DNA from: Clostridia bacterium
GTDB lineage: Bacteria > Bacillota > Clostridia > Christensenellales > Borkfalkiaceae
Assembly (NCBI GenBank): GCA_900767815.1
Contig: CAAGAM010000195.1
Location: 62,001-126,000 of the forward strand
Direction: 5' to 3'
DNA length: 64,000 nt
The notes below the pieces were generated by a model. The model was given only the letters and a program-made list of their open reading frames with translations, searched no databases and was not told the origin of the DNA. The position numbers and the translations under genes are program-made. Numbering within the stretch: the first letter of the stretch is position 1; each line of letters starts with the position of its first letter. This document shows positions 1-9,793 of the stretch, piece by piece.

Positions 1-37
1 GCGAATTAAAAAAACAACTTGAAAAGGATAAAAACAT

Positions 38-892
38 ATGATAAAATTCGGTCCGAGCGGCAACAGCGAAAGCTTTGCCAATGAAAAACATAAATCGACG
101 GAAGAAGCTGCGTTATGGTGTAAAGAACGCGGTCTGGATTGTTATGAATATTCTTTCGGAAGAGGAGTAAACCTCGGAGAAGAAAAGGCGATTTCAATCG
201 GTAACGCATTTAAAAACGCGGGGCTTGATCTCAGCGTGCATGCGCCTTATTTTATAAATCTCGCAACGCCCGAAGAAGAAAAGGCAGAGAATTCATATAA
301 TTACATATTATCGTCGGCTAAAATGATGAAGCTCATGCAGGGAAACAGGATTATATTTCACCCTGCGGCGCAAGGCAAAGCGACAAGAGGGGAGGCAGTC
401 TCGAAAACTTCGGACAGAATCAGGATTCTGAGAGATAAAATTTATGAAAACGGTTACGACGATATGTTGTTCTGCCCCGAAACGATGGGTAAAATCGCGC
501 AGATAGGCACGATAGAGGAAATAACCGAGTTCTGCAAAGTCGATAAATGCTTTATTCCCACGGTAGATTTCGGACATGTAAACGCAAGAGAACAAGGCAG
601 CCTTAAAACCGTCGACGATTATAAAAGCAGGCTCGAATACATGATCGAAAACCTGGGCGAAGAAAAGATGAAGCATTTTCACGTTCATTTTTCCAAGATT
701 CAGTATTCCGCAAAGGGAGAAATCAGACACCTTACATTCGAAGATACGGAGTATGGTCCCGAATTCGAACCTTTAGCCGAAGCTTTGATACTGCTTAAGC
801 TTGAACCGACCGTTATCTGCGAGTCCGCAGGGACGCAGGCAGAGGACGCCATGGCTATGAAAGAGATATATCTCAAATTAGAAAATCGGTGA
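38..892 (+). CDS. Endonuclease IV-like TIM-barrel protein (AP endonuclease family 2)
   Basis: A 284-residue protein with the metal-ligand pattern of endonuclease IV/xylose-isomerase-like TIM barrels: His68 in HAP, His108 in FHPA, Glu148 in PETMGK, Asp177 and His180 in DFGH, a His-rich HFHVHF strand at 213-218, His231, and a late Glu in ICESAG. In the family these bind the zinc cluster that cleaves DNA 5' of abasic sites. The wording of the motifs is closer to the divergent prokaryotic branch than to E. coli Nfo, so base-excision repair is inferred, and a sugar isomerase-type role cannot be excluded. The start ATG has AAGGAT upstream. The bases before it (1-9) may be the last codons of another gene. 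A terminator overlaps its stop. Confidence 0.8.
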   Translation: MIKFGPSGNSESFANEKHKSTEEAALWCKERGLDCYEYSFGRGVNLGEEKAISIGNAFKNAGLDLSVHAPYFINLATPEEEKAENSYNYILSSAKMMKLMQGNRIIFHPAAQGKATRGEAVSKTSDRIRILRDKIYENGYDDMLFCPETMGKIAQIGTIEEITEFCKVDKCFIPTVDFGHVNAREQGSLKTVDDYKSRLEYMIENLGEEKMKHFHVHFSKIQYSAKGEIRHLTFEDTEYGPEFEPLAEALILLKLEPTVICESAGTQAEDAMAMKEIYLKLENR

Positions 893-916
893 AAAATTCA
901 CCGATTTTTCTTTTTT
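882..916 (+). terminator. Rho-independent terminator of the endonuclease IV-like gene
   Basis: A perfect hairpin (AAAATCGGTGAA, AAA loop, TTCACCGATTTT) followed by a T-rich run. The left arm contains the stop codon of the preceding gene. Confidence 0.85.
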
Positions 917-933
917 ACAACGGCTTTAATTGT

Positions 934-962
934 TTGACATTTTTTACGATTAGAACTAAAAT
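934..962 (+). promoter_or_regulatory. Sigma-A promoter for the ABC exporter operon
   Basis: TTGACA (934-939) and TAAAAT (957-962) are separated by exactly 17 bases, about 45 bases before the ABC gene start. No operator is obvious. Confidence 0.75.
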
Positions 963-1006
963 TTTATTACTTGTATATATTTATATTATAAATTTTAAGA
1001 GGTTGT

Positions 1007-2773
1007 ATGATAAAAAAACTACTCAAAAGCTTGCGGGAATATAAGCCTGCAACAATCATGACTATGCTTTGCATGGTCGTCGAAGCGGGGATGGAAGTTC
1101 TTATACCGCTGCTCATTTTCGAGTTCGGTAAGTGCGTTCAGCCTTCCTCGACCGATTTAAGCGTTCCGCCGAACGTAAACGGAATGATTTTATACGGTTG
1201 CCTTATGGTCGGCGCGGCGGCTATTTCGCTTATCGCGGGTATGCTCGGCGGGAAATTCTGCGCGACGGCTTCTGCGGGTTTTGCAAAAAATCTTCGACAC
1301 GACGTATTCGAAAACGTTCAGAAATTTTCGTTTTCCAACATCGATAAATTCAGCCCGTCGTCTCTCGTTACGAGATTGACCACGGATATTACAAACGTTC
1401 AGATGTCGTTTATGATGATTATCCGCACGGCGATAAGAAGTCCGCTCATGCTTGTTTTCTCGATAGTGATGAGCTTCAGCATACATCCGACTCTTCCTAC
1501 GGTTTTCTTTATAACCGTTCCGTTTTTAACCGTCGGATTGTTTATTATCGGATATAAAGCCATGCCGATATTCAAAAAATTGTTCAAGCGTTACGACGCG
1601 TTAAACGAGTCCGTCCAGGAAAACATAAGCGGAATGAGAGTTGTCAAAGCTTACGTAAGAGAGGATTACGAGTCGAAAAAATTTGCGGGAGTTTCAAACG
1701 ACCTTTGCAGAGAGTTTACGAAAGCAGAGAAAATTCTTGCGTTCAACTCGCCGATAATGCAGATTTCATTGCATTTTGCCCTTCTTGCTCTCGGTTTTTT
1801 AGGTTCGAGAGTAATCGTATACAAACTTGATCCGGGGTTTAACACGTTTGGTCTTCAGAGTTTAACGACTTATTCGCTTCAGATTCTCATGTCGCTTATG
1901 ATGATTTCGATGATATTCGTCATGATAATCATGTCGCTCGAATCGGCTCGAAGAATTGTAGAAGTATTGGACGAGAAAAGCGATATCGTCAATCCCGCAA
2001 ATCCCGTAATGAACGTTAAAAACGGCGATATACGGTTTGAAAACGTAAGCTTCAAATATTCTTCCGAAGCAAAAAAATACGCGCTCGAAAATATCAATCT
2101 CGATATAAAATCGGGGCAGACCGTCGGAATACTCGGCGGAACGGGATCATCTAAAACCACGCTCGTCAACCTTATTTCGAGGCTTTACGACGTAACGGAG
2201 GGGTGCGTTTTGGTCGGCGATACCGACGTTCGCGATTACGATCTCGACACGTTGAGAAAAAGCGTTGCGGTCGTTCTTCAGAAAAACATGCTTTTCAGCG
2301 GAACGATAAAAGACAATCTCCGTTGGGGAAAGGAAGACGCGACGGACGAAGAGATGATTCATGCTTGCAAACTCGCTCAGGCAGACGAATTTATAACTCA
2401 ATTCCCTAAAGGTTACGATACCGTGATCGATCAGGGCGGAGCAAACGTTTCGGGCGGACAAAAACAAAGGCTTTGCATTGCGAGAGCATTGCTGACAAGC
2501 CCGAAAGTCCTTATTCTTGACGACTCTACGAGTGCGGTAGACATGAAAACGGACGCACTTTTGCGCGACGCGTTCAAAAAATTCATTCCCGATACCACGA
2601 AGATAATCATCGCTCAGAGAGTTGCTTCCGTTATGGATGCAGATATGATTATCGTTATGGAAAACGGTAAGATAAACGCTGTCGGTACGCATGAAGAGCT
2701 TCTTTCTTCAAACGAGATATACAGAGAAGTATATAATTCTCAAAACAGAAACAGCGAAGGGGGTGAGGCATAA
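1007..2773 (+). CDS. ABC exporter subunit A, degenerate ATP-site half
   Basis: A 588-residue half-transporter with an N-terminal six-helix exporter domain (about 1-320) and a nucleotide-binding domain (about 340-580). The signature VSGGQKQR (about 481-488) is canonical. The other motifs deviate: Walker A reads GGTGSSKT, with Ser before the Lys; Walker B reads LILDDSTSAVD, with Asp in place of the catalytic Glu; the H-loop is IIIAQR, with Gln for His. This is the pattern of the degenerate half of heterodimeric exporters such as BmrCD or TM287/288. The next gene supplies the consensus Walker A and B. The substrate is unknown; drug or lipid export is the usual family role. It has its own promoter, and its stop overlaps the next start by one base. 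Confidence 0.9.
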   Translation: MIKKLLKSLREYKPATIMTMLCMVVEAGMEVLIPLLIFEFGKCVQPSSTDLSVPPNVNGMILYGCLMVGAAAISLIAGMLGGKFCATASAGFAKNLRHDVFENVQKFSFSNIDKFSPSSLVTRLTTDITNVQMSFMMIIRTAIRSPLMLVFSIVMSFSIHPTLPTVFFITVPFLTVGLFIIGYKAMPIFKKLFKRYDALNESVQENISGMRVVKAYVREDYESKKFAGVSNDLCREFTKAEKILAFNSPIMQISLHFALLALGFLGSRVIVYKLDPGFNTFGLQSLTTYSLQILMSLMMISMIFVMIIMSLESARRIVEVLDEKSDIVNPANPVMNVKNGDIRFENVSFKYSSEAKKYALENINLDIKSGQTVGILGGTGSSKTTLVNLISRLYDVTEGCVLVGDTDVRDYDLDTLRKSVAVVLQKNMLFSGTIKDNLRWGKEDATDEEMIHACKLAQADEFITQFPKGYDTVIDQGGANVSGGQKQRLCIARALLTSPKVLILDDSTSAVDMKTDALLRDAFKKFIPDTTKIIIAQRVASVMDADMIIVMENGKINAVGTHEELLSSNEIYREVYNSQNRNSEGGEA

Positions 2774-4746
2774 TGGCAGCGAATAAATCAATCGGAGCAA
2801 AGCACGAAAACATGCCCGACGCTCGCGGAAAAGGCGGCTTTAAATCGATAAAAAGACTTATAGGGTTACTTTTTAAAAATTATAAAAGTCTTTTATTCGT
2901 CGTTGCGGTTTGCCTTATCATAAGCGCGATAACAAGCTCGATTGCAGGCGTGTTCCTTCAGAACCTTTACGCTCAATGCGAACTTGCGATTAAGGGCGTT
3001 CCCGCAGATGAGGTGTGGAAGTCGATTATTTCGATTCTTGCCACGATGCTCGGAATATATGCGGTCGGTTGGATAGCCAATATTCTGATGGGGCTGTTCG
3101 GCGCGGTTTTAACTCAAAGATTTTTGCGGGATATGCGTAACAGCGTATTCGACAAAATGCAACGTCTTCCGATAAAGTATTTCGACAGAAACGCCCACGG
3201 GGACATCATGAGTATTTACACGAACGATATCGACACGATCCGTCAGCTTGTTTCTCAAAGTTTGCCTCAGCTGTGCATGACGATGATAACGCTCGTCACG
3301 CTCACGATAGTTATGCTTTATTACAGTATTCTTCTTTGGGCGATTGTCGTCGTCGGCGTTATCGCGATACTTTTTATAACAAAGAAAATCGGGGGCAAAA
3401 GCGCGAAATATTTCATAGCGCAACAACAATCGGTCGGCAAGGTGGAAGGTTATATCGAAGAAATGATGAACGGACAGAAAGTCGTAAAGGTTTTCTGCCA
3501 CGAAAATAAAACCGTGAGCGATTTCGATAAATTAAACGACGAACTTTTCGACGTTTCCGATAAGGCAAACGGATTTTCCAACATGCTTATGCCGATAATT
3601 CATAATATAGGCAACATAATGTACGTCGTAATCGCGTTTATCGGTTGCGGAATCTACATTTTATCGAACGGAAGCGGAGTTAACGTCGGTTTCAGCGGAC
3701 TCATAAACAACGGCTCGTTCGTATATGCGCTTTCGATTCCCGTAATAGTCGCCTTCCTCGGCATGGCTCGTCAGTTTGCAAATCAGATGGGGCAGATATC
3801 CAATCAGATAAACTCGGTTATCATGGGTATGGCAGGCGCGACGCGCGTTTTCAACCTTCTCGACGAGAAACCCGAAGAAGATAACGGATACGTAACGCTT
3901 GTAAACGCCGAATACGACGAAAACGGAAATCTTCGCGAAGCGGCAAAGAGAACGGGTGTATGGGCATGGAAACATCCGCACAGCGCAGACAACAGCGTAA
4001 CTTACACGCTTTTGCAGGGCGAAATCGTTATGGACGACGTCGATTTTGGCTACGATCCCGATAAAATCGTTCTTCACGGCATATCTTTATATGCAAAACC
4101 GGGGCAGAAAATCGCGTTCGTCGGCGCAACCGGCGCGGGAAAAACCACGATAACAAACCTTATAAACCGTTTTTACGACATTGCCGACGGTAAAATCCGA
4201 TATGACGGAATCAATATCAACAAAATCAAAAAAGGCGATTTGAGACGTTCGCTCGGAATAGTTTTACAGGACACGAACTTGTTCACGGGTACGGTTATGG
4301 ATAATATACGTTACGGCAAACTCGACGCGACCGACGAAGAATGTATCGCCGCCGCAAAACTTGCGGGCGCCGACGATTTCATAACCCGTCTTCCGAAAGG
4401 TTACGATACCGAACTTAGCGGTAACGGCGCGAATCTTTCTCAGGGGCAGCGTCAGCTTATTTCCATTGCGAGAGCTGCCGTCGCGGATCCGCCTGTTATG
4501 ATTCTCGACGAGGCAACGTCGTCAATCGATACGAGAACGGAAGCGATAGTTCAGCGCGGAATGGATCGGCTTATGGAGGGCAGAACGGTATTCGTTATCG
4601 CTCACAGGCTTTCCACGGTTATGAATTCCGATGTGATTATGGTTCTCGATCACGGCAGAATAATCGAGCGCGGCAATCACGAAAAACTTATCGCGGAAAA
4701 GGGAACGTACTATCAGCTTTACACGGGAGCATTTGAATTGGAATAA
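2773..4746 (+). CDS. ABC exporter subunit B, catalytically competent half
   Basis: A 657-residue partner of the preceding subunit. Six membrane helices (about 35-340) precede a nucleotide-binding domain with canonical Walker A GATGAGKTT (about 447-455), Walker B MILDEATSSID with the catalytic Glu (about 575-585) and H-loop VIAHRL. Its signature is LSQGQRQ rather than LSGGQ, matching its place opposite the degenerate Walker motifs of subunit A. A hydrophilic Trp-containing insertion of about 45 residues (about 376-420) sits between the two domains, as in several clostridial B-type subunits. The one-base overlap with the upstream gene implies coupled translation and a 1:1 heterodimer in the membrane. 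Confidence 0.9.
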   Translation: MAANKSIGAKHENMPDARGKGGFKSIKRLIGLLFKNYKSLLFVVAVCLIISAITSSIAGVFLQNLYAQCELAIKGVPADEVWKSIISILATMLGIYAVGWIANILMGLFGAVLTQRFLRDMRNSVFDKMQRLPIKYFDRNAHGDIMSIYTNDIDTIRQLVSQSLPQLCMTMITLVTLTIVMLYYSILLWAIVVVGVIAILFITKKIGGKSAKYFIAQQQSVGKVEGYIEEMMNGQKVVKVFCHENKTVSDFDKLNDELFDVSDKANGFSNMLMPIIHNIGNIMYVVIAFIGCGIYILSNGSGVNVGFSGLINNGSFVYALSIPVIVAFLGMARQFANQMGQISNQINSVIMGMAGATRVFNLLDEKPEEDNGYVTLVNAEYDENGNLREAAKRTGVWAWKHPHSADNSVTYTLLQGEIVMDDVDFGYDPDKIVLHGISLYAKPGQKIAFVGATGAGKTTITNLINRFYDIADGKIRYDGININKIKKGDLRRSLGIVLQDTNLFTGTVMDNIRYGKLDATDEECIAAAKLAGADDFITRLPKGYDTELSGNGANLSQGQRQLISIARAAVADPPVMILDEATSSIDTRTEAIVQRGMDRLMEGRTVFVIAHRLSTVMNSDVIMVLDHGRIIERGNHEKLIAEKGTYYQLYTGAFELE

Positions 4747-4779
4747 TTTTAAAATCATCATAAAAAGGAGATTTTTATT

Positions 4780-5298
4780 ATGAAAGATGCAATGGAAGTT
4801 TTGCTCACAAGGCGCAGTATCAGAAATTTTAACGATAAAAGCATCCCCGAAGACGTTTTGAATAAAATTCTCGAAGCGGGAACGTATGCGCCTACCGCAA
4901 TGGGCATGCAAAAACCGATAATCATCGCTATTACCGATAAAAAGGTGAGGGACGAGGTATCGCGTGAAAATGCGAAAATAATGGGCAGAGAAGGAACCGA
5001 TCCGTTTTACGGCGCGCCCGTAATTCTTCTCGTTGCGGTTGAAAATTATCCCAATGCCGTATATGACGGAAGTTGCGTTATGGACAATCTTTTAAACGCC
5101 GCGTGGGCAATGGGCGTAGGTTCTTGCTGGATTCACAGAGCAAAAGAAGAACTTGAAAGCGATTTCGGGAAAAAACTTCTTAAATCTCTCGGGATTGTCG
5201 GCGATTATATAGGCGTAGGGCATGCCGCTCTCGGTTATTTCGACGGGGAACCGCCTTTGCCGAAGCCTCGTAAAGAAAATTATATTTACAGAATTTAA
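4780..5298 (+). CDS. Nitroreductase-family FMN oxidoreductase
   Basis: A compact 172-residue nitroreductase fold. The N-terminal TRRSIRNF (about 10-17) is the FMN phosphate-binding motif. APTAMGMQKP (about 36-45) and the central GAPVILLV and AWAMGVGSCWI segments are family hallmarks. Such enzymes use NAD(P)H and FMN to reduce nitro compounds, quinones or flavins; the substrate cannot be read from sequence. A strong AAGGAG site precedes the ATG, 33 bases after the exporter, so it is probably cotranscribed with it and may act in detoxification (inference). A bidirectional terminator follows. Confidence 0.85.
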   Translation: MKDAMEVLLTRRSIRNFNDKSIPEDVLNKILEAGTYAPTAMGMQKPIIIAITDKKVRDEVSRENAKIMGREGTDPFYGAPVILLVAVENYPNAVYDGSCVMDNLLNAAWAMGVGSCWIHRAKEELESDFGKKLLKSLGIVGDYIGVGHAALGYFDGEPPLPKPRKENYIYRI

Positions 5299-5304
5299 GG
5301 ATGA

Positions 5305-5339
5305 AAAAATCGGTTACCCGAACGGGGTAGCCGATTTTT
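5305..5339. terminator. Bidirectional terminator between nitroreductase and groEL
   Basis: A 15-bp stem (AAAAATCGGTTACCC / GGGTAGCCGATTTTT) with a five-base loop and A/T tracts on both sides, between convergent genes. It can serve both strands. Confidence 0.85.
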
Positions 5340-5370
5340 ATGTGCAATATCGATTTTATTTTTTATGGGC

Positions 5371-7313
<1,943 letters not shown>

Positions 7314-7354
7314 ATTATACCTCCGTATATTTTTACCGAATGATTTATCGATTA

Positions 7355-7381
7355 TTAGCACTCGCTTTCTTAGAGTGCTAA
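7355..7381 (-). promoter_or_regulatory. CIRCE operator (HrcA binding site)
   Basis: A perfect match to the consensus: TTAGCACTC, nine-base spacer, GAGTGCTAA. It lies between the groES promoter and its start codon, where HrcA represses groESL until heat or misfolded protein titrates GroEL. hrcA itself is not in the window. Confidence 0.98.
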
Positions 7382-7385
7382 GTAT

Positions 7386-7413
7386 ATTATAGTCTAACTT
7401 TTCTATTTGTCAA
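7386..7413 (-). promoter_or_regulatory. Sigma-A promoter of groESL
   Basis: On the minus strand TTGACA (7413-7408) and TATAAT (7391-7386) are both full consensus with a 16-base spacer. The CIRCE element begins about five bases downstream, covering the transcription start. Confidence 0.9.
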
Positions 7414-7483
7414 TAGTTTTAGGGCATAAAATGTAAAATTTTTTTGACTTTTTCATATTTTATTTCAGCCCGCTTAAAATTTA

Positions 7484-7512
7484 TTGCAAGTTTTGCCGAA
7501 ATATGCTAAAAT
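7484..7512 (+). promoter_or_regulatory. Sigma-A promoter of the dCMP deaminase/cyclophilin unit
   Basis: TTGCAA (7484-7489), 17-base spacer, TAAAAT (7507-7512), 28 bases before the deaminase ATG. Confidence 0.65.
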
Positions 7513-7540
7513 ACATATATATTTAAAGCGAGGTGCGCTT

Positions 7541-7987
7541 ATGGATAAATGGGATAAAAGATTTCTTGAACTTGCCGGGCTTGTCGCCACATGGTCGAGT
7601 TGTTATCAGGAAAACAGACAGGTAGGAGCCGTTATCGTCAAGGATAAAAGAATCATGACGACGGGATATAACGGCGCGCCCGCGGGAATAGAAAGCTGTA
7701 AATCGAGAGGCAAGTGTTTAAGGCGCGAACTTGATATACCGAGCGGAACGAAGCTGGAATTGTGTTATGCCGTTCATGCCGAACAGAATGCCATCGCTCA
7801 GGCGGCGAAGCTCGGAGTTTCGGTTGAGGGCGGAACTCTTTATTGCACGCACCAGCCGTGCGTTATATGTTGCAAAATGATAATTAACGCGGGCATTAAA
7901 CGCGTTGTTTATAAATACGGTTATCCCGATGAGTTTTCCCTTCAGCTTTTCGACGAAGCGGGGATAGTTATCGAACAAGCCGAATAA
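7541..7987 (+). CDS. dCMP deaminase (ComEB-type cytidine/deoxycytidylate deaminase)
   Basis: A 148-residue zinc deaminase. The catalytic motif HAEQNAI (His zinc ligand and proton-shuttle Glu) and the paired cysteines in QPCVICC define the family, and YNGAPAGIESC is typical of dCMP deaminases. The reaction makes dUMP for thymidylate synthesis. The ATG at 7541 is used because GAGGTG lies just upstream and the protein then begins MDKWDKRFLELA like its relatives; an in-frame extension upstream overlaps the promoter. Cyclophilin follows after nine bases, so the two are probably cotranscribed although functionally unrelated. Confidence 0.93.
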   Translation: MDKWDKRFLELAGLVATWSSCYQENRQVGAVIVKDKRIMTTGYNGAPAGIESCKSRGKCLRRELDIPSGTKLELCYAVHAEQNAIAQAAKLGVSVEGGTLYCTHQPCVICCKMIINAGIKRVVYKYGYPDEFSLQLFDEAGIVIEQAE

Positions 7988-7996
7988 GGAGTGAAT

Positions 7997-8518
7997 ATGA
8001 ACAATAATCCTATAGTTACTTTTGAAATGAAAGACGGGGATAAGTTCTACGTCGAACTTTATCCCGAAGTAGCCCCGAACACGGTAAACAATTTTATTTC
8101 GCTTATAAATAAAGGCTTTTATAACGGACTTTGTTTTCACCGCGTTATCGAAGGCTTTATGATTCAGGGCGGCGATCCGAAAGGCAACGGCACGGGCGGA
8201 CCCGGCTACACAATCAGAGGCGAGTTTACAAAAAACGGCTTTAAAAACAATTTAAAGCATAAGCGCGGCGTAATTTCCATGGCTCGTTCCATGATGCCTA
8301 ACAGCGCGGGGTCGCAGTTTTTCATAATGCATGCCGACGCTCCGCATCTCGACGGGCAGTATGCCGCTTTCGGTCAGGTTATCGACGGAATGGACGTTAT
8401 CGATAAAATCGCGGAAGTAAACGTCGATTACAACGACAAACCCCTTCGCGATCAGGTTATCAAGTCCGTTACGGTTGACACGAACGGTGTAGAATACGAC
8501 GAACCCGATCATTATTGA
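7997..8518 (+). CDS. Peptidyl-prolyl cis-trans isomerase, cyclophilin type
   Basis: A 173-residue cytoplasmic cyclophilin without signal peptide. Family hallmarks are visible in order: FHRVIEGFMIQGGDP (active-site Arg, Phe and Gln), the GTGGPGYTIRGEF loop, SMARSMMPNSAGSQFFI and LDGQYAAFGQVIDGMDV. It accelerates proline isomerisation in folding proteins. AAGGAG precedes the ATG at 7997; a GTG six bases upstream is in frame but lies inside the ribosome-binding site. The stop codon sits in the first copy of a 20-base tandem duplication (8515-8554), and a hairpin terminator follows. Confidence 0.95.
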   Translation: MNNNPIVTFEMKDGDKFYVELYPEVAPNTVNNFISLINKGFYNGLCFHRVIEGFMIQGGDPKGNGTGGPGYTIRGEFTKNGFKNNLKHKRGVISMARSMMPNSAGSQFFIMHADAPHLDGQYAAFGQVIDGMDVIDKIAEVNVDYNDKPLRDQVIKSVTVDTNGVEYDEPDHY

Positions 8519-8554
8519 TATTCGTAAACCGAAATTGATATTCGTAAACCGAAA
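8515..8554 (+). repeat. Perfect 20-bp tandem duplication spanning the cyclophilin stop codon
   Basis: TTGATATTCGTAAACCGAAA occurs twice back to back at 8515-8534 and 8535-8554. The TGA stop of the cyclophilin gene is in the first copy. Confidence 0.97.
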
Positions 8555-8570
8555 TAAGATTAACAAACTT

Positions 8571-8606
8571 TTCTCCCGAGGAATAAAATACTTCGGGAGA
8601 ATTTTT
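8571..8606 (+). terminator. Hairpin terminator overlapping the ribosome-binding site of the M19 peptidase gene
   Basis: TTCTCCCGA and TCGGGAGAA form a perfect nine-bp stem followed by ATTTTT. The right arm GGGAGA is also the only ribosome-binding site for the ATG at 8607, so the structure can both end the upstream transcript and mask initiation of the next gene. Confidence 0.7.
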
Positions 8607-9401
8607 ATGTATTCGGATTTTCATAACGATATTTTAACTTACCGCTTTGGCGAGCTTCCGAAAGAGTATTACGACAATAATATAATTACGGCGGTTTTCC
8701 GCGGAAATAGATCGTTCAAAGACGCGTTGAAATTGGCTGAGAAGGCAGTTCTTCCCGCCTTTGAAGACGTCGGATACGAAGACCTCGATATAGATGAACT
8801 TTTGCGGATTAAACCTCTTTACGTCACTCTTACCTGGAACGGCGAAAACCGTTTCGGATTCGGCTGCGATTACGATTCCGATAAGGGGTTGAAACCCGAA
8901 GGGAAAGCTTTTATTAAAATTCTTAACGAAAACGGAATCGCGGTAGACTGCGCGCATATTTCAAAAGGCGGTTTTAAGGATATTATACAATCGGCGGAAA
9001 ACGTCGTGAACTCGCACACATGTTTTTCCGCGCTTCACAAACATAAAAGAAATCTTGACGATTGGCAGCTCGACGAACTCGCCTCCCGCGGCGCGCTTGT
9101 CGGAGTTACTTGTTGCGGATATTTTATGACAAATGAAAAACATTGCAAAATCTCCGATTTTATAAGGGAAATTGATTATTTTTCCGAAAAGTACGGATGT
9201 GATAATCTCGCAATAGGAACAGATTTTTACGGTTGTGATTTTTGTGTGGAAGACACTTTCGATTATGAAAAGCTATACGCTTTAACCTCGTCCGAGCTTT
9301 TGGGACTCGGCTACCGCAAAGATGAAATCGACAAAGTTCTTTTTAAAAATCTTTTAAAGTTTACGAAAAATTCACATATCAAACAAACAGCGTTTGACTA
9401 A
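8607..9401 (+). CDS. Membrane-dipeptidase family (M19) metallopeptidase, compact form
   Basis: A 264-residue M19-type protein. The N-terminal HND (residues 6-8) is the family HxD zinc motif. LTWNGENRFGFG, the His-containing CAHISKGGF and NSHTCF segments, KRNL and AIGTDFYG follow in the usual order. M19 enzymes hydrolyse dipeptides with two active-site zincs. At 264 residues it is shorter than the typical 310-400, but all zinc-ligand regions appear present, so the loss is probably in loops. The start is set by GGGAGA seven bases upstream. No signal peptide is seen, which argues for a cytoplasmic enzyme. Confidence 0.85.
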   Translation: MYSDFHNDILTYRFGELPKEYYDNNIITAVFRGNRSFKDALKLAEKAVLPAFEDVGYEDLDIDELLRIKPLYVTLTWNGENRFGFGCDYDSDKGLKPEGKAFIKILNENGIAVDCAHISKGGFKDIIQSAENVVNSHTCFSALHKHKRNLDDWQLDELASRGALVGVTCCGYFMTNEKHCKISDFIREIDYFSEKYGCDNLAIGTDFYGCDFCVEDTFDYEKLYALTSSELLGLGYRKDEIDKVLFKNLLKFTKNSHIKQTAFD

Positions 9402-9422
9402 ATCGGCAAATTATAGTATAAT
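9394..9422 (+). promoter_or_regulatory. Sigma-A promoter of the small orphan gene
   Basis: TTGACT (9394-9399), 17-base spacer, TATAAT (9417-9422). It overlaps the stop codon of the M19 gene and gives the small gene its own transcript. Confidence 0.75.
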
Positions 9423-9446
9423 TCAAAACAAAAGGAGGCTATGAAA

Positions 9447-9632
9447 ATGCAACAGTACAGAGTTTATTGTATTCAGAAATTGGATAACGAATTGAAAAAG
9501 GAAAGAGTTGTCAGAGTAAACGTTTTTGCCGAATGCATAGCCGAAGCTTTGAATAAAGCTAAAGAGCTTTTCGGAAAAAAACTCAAAAAGAATTCTTACG
9601 ATATTTTTATGTATGAATCTCAGATGAATTGA
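9447..9632 (+). CDS. Small basic protein of unknown function (61-63 residues)
   Basis: A short gene with full expression signals: its own promoter, an AAAGGAGG site and a strong terminator. GGAGG is eight bases from the ATG at 9447 but only two from an in-frame ATG at 9441, so 9447 is preferred. The product is rich in Lys and Glu with an Ala/Leu helical centre (FAECIAEALNKAKELF) and a C-terminal YDIFMYESQMN. It has no signal peptide or membrane helix. I do not recognise the family; the independent transcription unit argues that it is real. Confidence 0.75.
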   Translation: MQQYRVYCIQKLDNELKKERVVRVNVFAECIAEALNKAKELFGKKLKKNSYDIFMYESQMN

Positions 9633-9649
9633 TATTCGGAATTATCCGG

Positions 9650-9681
9650 AACGCGGCAAATCAAACGCCGCGTTTTTTTTG
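9650..9681 (+). terminator. Strong rho-independent terminator after the small gene
   Basis: AACGCGGC and GCCGCGTT form a perfect eight-bp GC-rich stem with a nine-base loop, followed by a run of T residues. Confidence 0.95.
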
Positions 9682-9709
9682 TATAAATTTTTCCGTCGGA
9701 GCAATACTT
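9681..9709 (+). promoter_or_regulatory. Possible forespore (sigma-F/G-like) promoter before spoVAC
   Basis: GTATA at 9681-9685 and AGCAATACTT at 9700-9709 resemble the sigma-F elements GYWTA and GGNNANAMTW (nine of ten in the -10). The 14-base spacing is one or two short of the usual value. It overlaps the end of the upstream terminator. Forespore expression is expected for spoVA genes. Confidence 0.3.
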
Positions 9710-9793
9710 AATGTATGAAAAAATATGAGCCATGGAAAAATATACGCGATCGCGAAGAATGCGTAAAAACTTCGCCGAAGGAGAGAATTAAAA

